A DNA stretch of 12,070 bases from Pseudolysinimonas_A sp044239695 (GTDB lineage Bacteria > Actinomycetota > Actinomycetes > Actinomycetales > Microbacteriaceae): contig NZ_JBIIAW010000092.1 of assembly GCF_044239695.1 (NCBI RefSeq), positions 1-12,070 on the forward strand. Direction: 5' to 3'. Shown piece after piece: positions 6,018-12,070 of this stretch (the stretch's first letter is position 1; the number at the start of each line of letters is the position of its first letter). A program made the translations under genes and the position numbers. The notes beneath the pieces are model-generated. The model was not told where the DNA came from. It ran no database searches and saw only the letters and a list, made by a program, of their open reading frames with translations.

Positions 6018-8046
6018 GCACCACCCCCACGGTCTCGATCGCGGTCTGCGCCGCCGCAGCCTCCTGGTAGGAGAGCACGGGCAGCCCGTCCCGGTGGGTC
6101 GCGACGAGGCGCCGCACGGCGGGGCGGAGCGCGGGGGCGCAGACCAGCACGACGGGCGTGCCGGCCTGACGCGCGGTCTCGACGATGCCGGCCAGCGACG
6201 TGATGACGGCTTCCAGGCGCGTCGGGTCGAAGACGATCTGTGCGCCGCCTTCGCCCGGGCGGAGCGACTCGAGCATGGCCTGCTCGAGCAGCGGCTCGAT
6301 CATGACGACGTGCAGCTTGCCGTCCTCGAGGTGGGGCTGCGCGATCACCGGCCCGAGCGCGGCGCGGGCGGCTTCGACGAGGCCGTCGGGGTCGCTGGAG
6401 ACCTTGGCGCGCAGGGCCAGCGCCTCGTAGATGCGGCCGAGGTCGTTGATCGGCACCCGCTCGGCGAGCAGCCCCTGCAGCACCCGCTGCACTTCGGCGA
6501 GCGACAGCAGCGACGGCACCAGTTCGTCGACGGCCGCGGGGTTGACCTGCTTGACGCCGTCGGTGAGCAGGCGCACGTCTTCGCGCGAGAGGAGCCGCGG
6601 GGCGTTCGACGAGATCACCGCCGAGAGGTGGGTGATGATCACCGACACCCGGTCGATGACCGTGGCGCCCGCCATCTCGGCGCCGTGCCGCATCTCGATC
6701 GGCACCCATTTGCCGGTCATCCCGAACACCGGGTCGACGGTTTCGACGCCGGGCAGCGCGTCGAGGTGGTCGCCGAGCGCGAGCAGGCGACCGACCGGGG
6801 CGGTGCCGCGGCCGGCTTCGACGCCGGCGACGCGGATGACGTAGGTGGAGAGCGGCAGCTCGACGTTGTCGCGGGTGCGCACGGGCGGCACGACGATGCC
6901 GAGTTCCATCGCGAGCCTCCGGCGCAGCGCGCGCACGCGGCCGAGCAGGTCGTCGGAGCCGGAGGCGATCGGCACGAGGTCGGGCGAGAGCTGGATCTCG
7001 AGGGCGTGCACGCGCATCTGCTCGATGAGATCCTCGGCGCCGTCCTTGGGCGTCTCGTCGGCCGCGGCGGCGGCTTCGAGCTCGGCGTCCTGCACGACGC
7101 GCTTCTTGCGCGCCGCGACGCGGCGGCCGAGCACGATGAGGGTGAGCCCGACGACCGCGAAGGGCAGCAACGGCATCCCCGGGATGAGCCCGAGCACGAT
7201 CGCGCCGGCCCCCGCGATGGTGATCGCGAGCGGCGACTGGGTGAGCTGCGTCGACGTCGTGGTGCCCATGTCGGCTTCGGCGTTCGAGCGGGTCACGATG
7301 ACACCGGTCGACACGGCGAGCAGCAGCGCGGGGATCTGGGTGACGAGGCCGTCGCCGATCGTCAGGATCGCGTAGGTCGAGAGCGCGTCCTCGACCGCCA
7401 TCCCGCGCTGCAGCATCCCGATCGCGATGCCGCCGACGACGTTGACGACGACGATGATGATGCCGGCGATCGCGTCGCCCTTGACGAACTTCGACGCTCC
7501 GTCCATCGCGCCGTAGAAGTCGGCTTCGGCCGAGACCTCGGCGCGACGCACCCGCGCCTGGTCCTCGGTGATGGCGCCGGCGTTGAGGTCGGCGTCGATC
7601 GCCATCTGCTTGCCGGGCATCGCGTCGAGGGTGAAGCGCGCCCCCACTTCGGCGACGCGCTCGGCGCCCTTCGTCACGACGACGAACTGGATGATGACGA
7701 GGATGAGGAAGACGACGACGCCGATGATCAGCGAGTCGCCGACCGCGACGTGGCCGAGCGCCTCGATGACCTGCCCGGCATAGCCGTCGCCGAGCACGAG
7801 CCGGGTCGAGGCGACGTTGAGGCCGAGGCGGAAGAGCGTCGCGACGAGCAGCAGCGACGGGAAGATCGAGAAGTCGAGCGGCTTCTTGACGAACATGCTG
7901 GTCAGCAGGATGACGAGCGCCAGCATGATGTTGACGATGATCAGCACGTCGAGCAGCGCCGCGGGCACGGGCACGACGAGCAGCAGCACGATGCCGACGA
8001 TGCCGACCGGCACGGCCAGGCTCGGCCAGTTCTTGCGCAGGTTCAC
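5992..8046 (-). CDS. flhA: Flagellar biosynthesis protein FlhA
   Basis: FlhA is the largest integral-membrane protein of the flagellar type III export apparatus. Its transmembrane part helps convert proton motive force into export, and its cytosolic ring docks chaperone-substrate complexes. The 684-aa product starts at GTG 8046 with GGGAGAAGAA just before it, giving the N-terminus (M)NLRKNWPSL. An upstream reading would run into flhB. Conserved family blocks are present: VKKPLDFSIFPSLLLVATLF with FRLGLN at 72-77, STRLVLGDGYAG (80-91), then DAMPGKQMAIDADLNAGAIT (141-160) and EADFYGAMDGASKFVKGDAI (174-193) in the FHIPEP loop, and GDGLVTQIPALLLAVSTGVI (231-250). The membrane part ends near 308, and the cytosolic domain follows from about 310, beginning with a charged Ala/Glu linker. 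Length is typical for the family. It lies 23 bases after flhB. Confidence 0.97.
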   Translation of the reverse strand: MNLRKNWPSLAVPVGIVGIVLLLVVPVPAALLDVLIIVNIMLALVILLTSMFVKKPLDFSIFPSLLLVATLFRLGLNVASTRLVLGDGYAGQVIEALGHVAVGDSLIIGVVVFLILVIIQFVVVTKGAERVAEVGARFTLDAMPGKQMAIDADLNAGAITEDQARVRRAEVSAEADFYGAMDGASKFVKGDAIAGIIIVVVNVVGGIAIGMLQRGMAVEDALSTYAILTIGDGLVTQIPALLLAVSTGVIVTRSNAEADMGTTTSTQLTQSPLAITIAGAGAIVLGLIPGMPLLPFAVVGLTLIVLGRRVAARKKRVVQDAELEAAAAADETPKDGAEDLIEQMRVHALEIQLSPDLVPIASGSDDLLGRVRALRRRLAMELGIVVPPVRTRDNVELPLSTYVIRVAGVEAGRGTAPVGRLLALGDHLDALPGVETVDPVFGMTGKWVPIEMRHGAEMAGATVIDRVSVIITHLSAVISSNAPRLLSREDVRLLTDGVKQVNPAAVDELVPSLLSLAEVQRVLQGLLAERVPINDLGRIYEALALRAKVSSDPDGLVEAARAALGPVIAQPHLEDGKLHVVMIEPLLEQAMLESLRPGEGGAQIVFDPTRLEAVITSLAGIVETARQAGTPVVLVCAPALRPAVRRLVATHRDGLPVLSYQEAAAAQTAIETVGVVRVLDPIAV

Positions 8047-8069
8047 TTCTTCTCCCGGGGGTGGACGAC

Positions 8070-9164
8070 TCAGGCGGCCGCGCTGAACGAGCGCAGCGGA
8101 CGGTGGATGCCGCGGGCGGACCCGCGCTTGGTCAGCGAGGCGACGAACGCCAGCAGGCGCGCGATCGCGGTGTAGAGCTCGACGGGGATCTCCTGCCCCA
8201 CCTCGCACGCGGCGTAGACGGCTCGGGCGAGCGGGAGGTCCTCGATCATCGGGATGCCGGCATCCCCCGCCCTCTCGCGGATGCGGGTCGCGATGTGGTC
8301 GGCGCCCTTCGCCACGACGCGCGGGGCCGACCGACCGGGTTCGTATTTCACGGCGACCGCGAGGTGGGTCGGGTTCAGCAGAACGACGTCGGCGGTGGCG
8401 ACGGCGGCGAGCATCCGGTTGCGGCTCATCGCGAGCTGCCGGCTGCGGCGCTGGCCCTTCACGAGCGGGTCGCCGTCGGTGTTCTTGTGCTCGTCGCGGG
8501 CCTCCTTCTTGGTGACGAAGGTGACCTTGCGGTTGCGGCGGCGCACGACGAGCACGTCGAACAGGGCGAGCACGAGTCCGGCGACGACCGCCGCCTGCAG
8601 CAGCGAGGTGACCCCGCCGGCGGCGGTGTCGAGCACCACGGCGAGCGGCAGCCGTCCCGCGCTCATCAGGATCGGCACGAGGCCCTGCACGACCATGAAC
8701 AGCACGCCGCCGATGACCAGCGTCTTCAGCAGCCCCTTGCCGCCCTCCCAGAGCGCCTGGAACCCGAACATCCGTTTGATGCCCGCGACGAGATCGAAGT
8801 TGCGCAGCGACGGCACGATCCGCCGCGGGTGGATGCCGCCCTGCGCCGCGACGGACACGATCGCGGCGATCGCCACGACGCCGAGCATCGGCGCGAGCGC
8901 GGGCAGGACGGCGTCGAACGCCTCGGTCGCGACGGCGAGCGCCTTCTCGGGCTCGGGGTCGGCGATGACGTCGCGCACGTGCAGCAGCGCGGCCCCGGCG
9001 GCGTCGGCGGTGGCCTGGCCGACGGTCGTGAACGTCGCCGCCGCGGCGGCGACGCCGACCCACGAGGCGAGGTCCTTCGAGGTGCCGACGCTGCCCTTCT
9101 CGTAGGCCTCCTTGAGCTTGCGGGGGGAGGCCCGTTCGGTGCGTTCTCCGGCGGTGTCGCTCAT
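8070..9164 (-). CDS. flhB: Flagellar export switch protein FlhB
   Basis: FlhB is the export-gate subunit that switches substrate class from rod/hook to filament after self-cleavage. The 364-aa product begins SDTAGERTERASPRKLKEAY, the usual basic FlhB start (E.TE.aTprK...A). Hydrophobic segments fall at about 36-55, 86-107, 146-168 and 182-206. The cytosolic domain starts with VTKKEARDEHKNTDGDP (216-232) and contains the autocleavage motif NPTH at N264-P265-T266-H267, within DVVLLNPTHLAVAVKYE. ATG 9164 is seven bases after the fliR stop, and the Shine-Dalgarno GAGGTGA overlaps that stop codon, so the genes are coupled. Length agrees with the family. The Ala-rich tail after about 350 is unremarkable. 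Confidence 0.97.
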   Translation of the reverse strand: MSDTAGERTERASPRKLKEAYEKGSVGTSKDLASWVGVAAAAATFTTVGQATADAAGAALLHVRDVIADPEPEKALAVATEAFDAVLPALAPMLGVVAIAAIVSVAAQGGIHPRRIVPSLRNFDLVAGIKRMFGFQALWEGGKGLLKTLVIGGVLFMVVQGLVPILMSAGRLPLAVVLDTAAGGVTSLLQAAVVAGLVLALFDVLVVRRRNRKVTFVTKKEARDEHKNTDGDPLVKGQRRSRQLAMSRNRMLAAVATADVVLLNPTHLAVAVKYEPGRSAPRVVAKGADHIATRIRERAGDAGIPMIEDLPLARAVYAACEVGQEIPVELYTAIARLLAFVASLTKRGSARGIHRPLRSFSAAA

Positions 9165-9171
9165 CGCCGCA

Positions 9172-9912
9172 TCACCTCAGTCCCAGCAGAGCGGTGACGG
9201 CGTCGCCGGTCAGCGTCTCGACGATCCCGGGCAGCGCCGAGACGACGATGCCGGCGAAGACGATCGTCAGCAGGATCTTGAGCGGGAAGCCGAGCGCGAA
9301 GGCGTTGAGGGCCGGCGCCACGCGACTGAGCAGGCCGAGGCCGACGTCGGCGAGGAACAGCACCACGAGAAGGGGGGCCGCGATCTGCAGCGCCGAGAGG
9401 AACATCTGGCCCAGACCGCCGAGGAACAGGTCGGCGTTCGCGGGCAGGTCGAGCCCCGCGCCGACCGGGATCGCCCCGAAGCTGCGGAACAGACCGCCGA
9501 GCACCAACTGGTAGCCGTCGGTCACGAACAGCAGCGCGAGCGCGACGAGGTGGAAGAGCTTGGAGAACTGGGCACCGTTGATCATCGACATCGGGTCGAA
9601 GCCCTGCGCCAACTGGAAGCCGCCGAACAGGTCGATCATCGATCCCGCCGACTGCACGGCCGAGAACGCGAGCATCACGAGGAAGCCGAGGGCCAGCCCG
9701 ATGACCAGCTCCCCGGTGAGCGAGATCAGGAATCCGCCGATCTCCTGCGGCGCGTAGTCGCCGGTGACCCGCGGGGCCACGGCGACGCCGAGACCGACCC
9801 CGAGCATCGCCTTGATGCGCATCGGGATCGCGTTGTGGCTGAACGGCGGCGCGATGACGACGAACGCCGTCACGCGCACCCCCGCCAACGCCACCGCCTC
9901 GAGCCAGCCCAT
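9172..9912 (-). CDS. fliR: Flagellar biosynthetic protein FliR
   Basis: FliR is a polytopic membrane subunit of the FliP5Q4R1 export gate. The 246-aa product starts at ATG 9912 with GGAGGGTGA ten bases upstream, partly overlapping the fliQ stop. Family motifs are visible: APPFSHNAIPMRIKAMLG (21-38), LFGGFQLAQGFDPMS (95-109) in the middle, and PLLVVLFLADVGLGLLSRVA (180-199) followed by PALNAFALGFPLKI (200-213). Six or so hydrophobic stretches span nearly the whole length. It is slightly short of the common 250-260 aa but complete at both ends. Confidence 0.96.
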   Translation of the reverse strand: MGWLEAVALAGVRVTAFVVIAPPFSHNAIPMRIKAMLGVGLGVAVAPRVTGDYAPQEIGGFLISLTGELVIGLALGFLVMLAFSAVQSAGSMIDLFGGFQLAQGFDPMSMINGAQFSKLFHLVALALLFVTDGYQLVLGGLFRSFGAIPVGAGLDLPANADLFLGGLGQMFLSALQIAAPLLVVLFLADVGLGLLSRVAPALNAFALGFPLKILLTIVFAGIVVSALPGIVETLTGDAVTALLGLR

Positions 9913-9919
9913 GATCGCT

Positions 9920-10195
9920 TCACCCTCCGCTGACGAGGCTCGGGATGCGGTCGAACAGCTCGGTGGTGAACGACACCATTTCGGCGATCATCCACTGGCC
10001 GCAGACGATCATCGCGACGGCGACCGCAACGGCCTTCGGCACGAACGACAGCGTCACCTCCTGGATCTGGGTGATCGACTGCACGAGCGAGATCGCGAAG
10101 CCGACGACGAGCGAGGTGATGAGGATCGGCGCGCCCAGTTTGGCGGCGACGACGAGCGCATCCTGCGCGAGGTCGAGAACGGCGGCGGCATCCAT
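9920..10195 (-). CDS. fliQ: Flagellar biosynthetic protein FliQ
   Basis: Small two-helix subunit of the FliPQR export gate, 91 aa, the normal family length. Two membrane hairpins (about 14-38 and 52-72) flank the conserved VQSITQIQEVTLSFVPK (38-54). ATG 10195 shares one base with the fliP stop (TGATG), which decides the start and indicates translational coupling. A longer open reading of this frame to 10630 is only antisense-like shadow within fliP. Confidence 0.96.
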   Translation of the reverse strand: MDAAAVLDLAQDALVVAAKLGAPILITSLVVGFAISLVQSITQIQEVTLSFVPKAVAVAVAMIVCGQWMIAEMVSFTTELFDRIPSLVSGG

Positions 10196-10896
10196 CAGGT
10201 GCTGTAGCTCCCCACGAGGTTGGTGACGAGCAGGCCCCAGCCGTCGACCATGATGAACAACAGGATCTTGAACGGCAGCGACACCATGACGGGCGGGAGC
10301 ATCATCATGCCCATCGCCATCAGCGCCGACGAGACGACGAGGTCGATCACCAGGAACGGCACGAAGATGACGAAGCCGATGATGAACGCGGCCCGCAGCT
10401 CCGAGATCATGAACGCCGGCACGAGGGTCTGGATCGGCACCGCCGACGCGTTCGACGGGTTGTCGAGCCCGGCCGCGCGGGTCATCAGCGCGATGTCCTC
10501 CTCGCGCGTGTGCGCGAGCATGAACTGCGAGAGCGGCTGGAGGGCGGCATCCACCGCGCTGCCGAACGACATCGAGCCGTCGAGGTAGGGCTGCACCGCG
10601 TCGGTGTTCACCTCGGTGAGCACCGGCCACATGATGAACAGCGACAGGAAGAGCGTGAGGCCGGCGAGCACCTGGTTCGGCGGCACCGTGGTGAGCCCGA
10701 GCGCGTTGCGCGTCATCGAGAGCACGACGAAGATCTTGGTGAACGACGTCATCATCAGCAGCAGCGCGGGCGCCACCGACAGCAGGGTGATGCCGATCAG
10801 TACGACGACGCTGGTCGACGGCTCCCCGTTGGAAGCGGCCGTGCCCGAGCCGAGGAGACCGTCGAGGATCCCCCCGAGGTCGTCAGTCCCGTCCAT
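10195..10896 (-). CDS. fliP: Flagellar biosynthetic protein FliP
   Basis: Core subunit of the export gate, five copies forming most of the pore. The 233-aa product starts at ATG 10896, three bases after the fliO stop. Family blocks are clear: LIGITLLSVAPALLLMMTSF (33-52) with TKIFVVLSMTRNALG (53-67), PIQTLVPAFMISELRAAF (154-171), PFLVIDLVVSSALMAMGMMM (180-199) and LPFKILLFIMVDGW (207-220). Unlike the textbook FliP, the N-terminus (residues 1-28, Asp/Gly rich) has no signal peptide. No alternative upstream start is available in this frame before a stop. The ribosome site is weak, so translation probably relies on coupling to fliO. Confidence 0.97.
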   Translation of the reverse strand: MDGTDDLGGILDGLLGSGTAASNGEPSTSVVVLIGITLLSVAPALLLMMTSFTKIFVVLSMTRNALGLTTVPPNQVLAGLTLFLSLFIMWPVLTEVNTDAVQPYLDGSMSFGSAVDAALQPLSQFMLAHTREEDIALMTRAAGLDNPSNASAVPIQTLVPAFMISELRAAFIIGFVIFVPFLVIDLVVSSALMAMGMMMLPPVMVSLPFKILLFIMVDGWGLLVTNLVGSYST

Positions 10897-10899
10897 CCG

Positions 10900-11724
10900 C
10901 TACGAGGCGCGGCGGAGCACCGGGAGGTGCACGGCGAGCGGGGACGCGGTCGAGTAGTCTCTGGGCTTCTTCTCGTCCGGCTCGGTGTTCCTCAGGAAGG
11001 CCGCGAGTGCGCCCGTCGCCCCCGTCTGCGGCACGGGGACGGGACGAATGGATGCCGGGGGCGCCTCGATCGGTGCGGGGGGCTTGGCCTCGACGCGGAT
11101 TCCGATCGCGCCGGCGAGGGTGCGTGTCATGTGAGGGAGCAGTTGTTCGGCGAGAGCCGGGATGTTGACCCGGCGACGACGCCGACGCGGGGCCACATGC
11201 TCCGCCTTCTCGCGCCCGGCCGTCGTCGCGGTGACGGTCGCCAAGGTCGGGGTCTCGGCGGCCTCCTCGAGCGCTTCGCGGAAGACCGCGGCGAAGTCGA
11301 CGGGCTCGGGCTCCCGGACGTCCGCCGTGGCACGGGTCTCCACGGCGGACGCGGCGACCGGGGTGAGGTCGCTCTCCGGGGCGATCGCCTCGGGGTGGGC
11401 GATCACGGCGGTCGCGGGGGCGACCACCAGGGGTTGCGGGGTCGGGGCGGGCTCGAGCACCGAGATGCCGTGCTCGGTCACGCCGAGCACCATCTTCACG
11501 CCGTCGATCTCGACGACGGTGATCGAGGCCTTCGCCCCGAGCCGGTGGGTGCCGAGCACGGTGATCGCCTTCTTCGACGCGCCGAAGCGACCGGCGACGG
11601 CGGACTTCGTGCCGCCGGCGGACTTCGCCCCGGCGCCGGTCACCTTGCGCTGCACGAACCAGATCACGGCGAGGATCGCGCCGAGCGCGACGACGACGCG
11701 GAGCGCCAGAAACAGGGTCTCCAT
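10900..11724 (-). CDS. fliO: Flagellar biosynthetic protein FliO with long C-terminal extension
   Basis: FliO is a bitopic membrane protein that aids assembly of the FliP ring. The 274-aa product has one membrane helix at about 4-24, then a basic linker. The compact FliO domain spans about 52-92, with ITVLGTHRLGAKASITVVEI at 54-73 and GVTEHGISVLEP at 81-92. This N-terminal third matches the whole of many FliO proteins (100-150 aa). The remaining 180 residues are Pro/Ala-rich and probably disordered. They are broken by a short acidic helix DFAAVFREALEEAAE (143-157), six consecutive arginines at R180-R185 and a helix-like patch at about 190-210. ATG 11724 overlaps the fliN stop by one base (TGATG). 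Identity rests on the N-terminal domain plus its place between fliN and fliP. Confidence 0.9.
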   Translation of the reverse strand: METLFLALRVVVALGAILAVIWFVQRKVTGAGAKSAGGTKSAVAGRFGASKKAITVLGTHRLGAKASITVVEIDGVKMVLGVTEHGISVLEPAPTPQPLVVAPATAVIAHPEAIAPESDLTPVAASAVETRATADVREPEPVDFAAVFREALEEAAETPTLATVTATTAGREKAEHVAPRRRRRRVNIPALAEQLLPHMTRTLAGAIGIRVEAKPPAPIEAPPASIRPVPVPQTGATGALAAFLRNTEPDEKKPRDYSTASPLAVHLPVLRRAS

Positions 11725-12070
11725 CAGGCATTCTCTTCCGGGTCGAGGATGCGCGTGATGCGCACCGCGTAGTCCTGGTCGACGACGACGACCTCACCGC
11801 GAGCGATGAGTCGTCCGTTGAGGAGCACATCGGCGGGGGCGCCGACCGAACGGTCGAGTTCGATGACGGCGCCCGGCTCGAGCGAGAGCACCTCGCGCAC
11901 GCTCATCCGCACCCGACCGAGTTCGACGGTCAGATCCATCGCGACGTTGGAGATGCGACCGAGGCGCGCATCGACCGCCCCGGACGCCGGCGTGGGCTCT
12001 GCGGCGCTGCGCACCGTCACGCCGAACCAGCCGACGACGCGCCCGGCGGCCCGCAGTTCGTAGCGGGTGT
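11724..12070 (-). CDS. fliN: Flagellar motor switch protein FliN, C-terminal part (5' end outside window)
   Basis: FliN forms the base of the C-ring and binds FliH and CheY-P. The SpoA/surface-presentation domain is complete: NVAMDLTVELGRVRMSVREV, then LSLEPGAVIELDRSVGAP and a closing DVLLNGRLIARGEVVVVDQD, ending IRILDPEENA-like. A GTG at 12020 could start a 98-aa protein. The frame, however, continues open to the window edge and reads plausibly as protein (YELRAAGRVVGWFGVTVRS). FliN in this group is often longer, with an extra N-terminal domain, so the gene most likely begins to the right of the window. At least 114 residues are visible. Confidence 0.93.
   Translation of the reverse strand, partial: TRYELRAAGRVVGWFGVTVRSAAEPTPASGAVDARLGRISNVAMDLTVELGRVRMSVREVLSLEPGAVIELDRSVGAPADVLLNGRLIARGEVVVVDQDYAVRITRILDPEENA

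Noticed and set aside
5896..8175. Long plus-strand open frame of 759 codons opposite flhA
   Set aside because: It is antisense to a gene with unmistakable FlhA motifs. Its product is a His/Asp/Arg-rich composition typical of the reverse frame of high-GC coding sequence.
8061..9197. Plus-strand open frame of 378 codons opposite flhB
   Set aside because: Antisense shadow of flhB with low-complexity Asp/His/Arg/Gly composition and no recognisable domain.
10510..11772. Plus-strand open frame of 420 codons opposite fliP/fliO
   Set aside because: Spans two well-supported minus-strand genes in antisense. Composition is that of a GC-rich shadow.
1..12070. CRISPR array, tRNA or rRNA genes
   Set aside because: No regularly spaced repeats were seen and no cloverleaf or rRNA-like conserved stretches were recognised on either strand by eye.

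Overview
The window is very GC-rich, with actinobacterial-type codon use. It carries a flagellar export cluster in the order fliN-fliO-fliP-fliQ-fliR-flhB-flhA, followed by a FlhF-like gene and csrA. This fits a flagellated actinobacterium, most likely of the Microbacteriaceae type. The taxonomic call is inference from composition and gene order, because no rRNA or other marker is present.

Layout from left to right. Positions 1-1065 (+) hold the C-terminal part of a coiled-coil protein, probably of the TPM-domain family, which enters from outside the window. Positions 1066-1241 are a short convergent intergenic stretch with two small inverted repeats. Positions about 1242-3997 are an insert of visibly lower GC: 60-base blocks counted at 1861, 2701 and 3541 give about 55, 58 and 60% GC, against about 83% at 541 and 73% at 7501. 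The insert has three genes: a class III nucleotide cyclase (-), a dGTPase-like HD-superfamily protein (-) directly upstream of it, and a divergently transcribed small membrane protein (+) matching the Pycsar effector PycTM (DUF5706-type). Positions 4016-4921 (-) encode a D-isomer-specific 2-hydroxyacid dehydrogenase. From 4942 to the right edge, everything on the minus strand is flagellar or flagellum-linked.

The flagellar genes are packed with one-base TGATG overlaps (fliN/fliO, fliP/fliQ) or gaps of a few bases, so they are almost certainly one transcript read from right to left. FliP, FliQ, FliR, FlhB and FlhA form the export gate. FliO assists gate assembly, FliN belongs to the switch/C-ring, the FlhF-like protein is a P-loop-less relative of the flagellar SRP-type GTPase, and CsrA is the post-transcriptional regulator that often controls flagellin synthesis.

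The most interesting part is the insert. It looks like a Pycsar-type anti-phage system (cyclic-nucleotide-making cyclase plus membrane effector) with two departures from the standard two-gene operon. The effector is divergent from the cyclase, and the cyclase is preceded by, and apparently translationally coupled to, a dGTPase-like protein whose HD metal-binding dyad is replaced by Ser-Lys. The third gene could be a nucleotide-sensing or regulatory subunit and would be the new element of the system.
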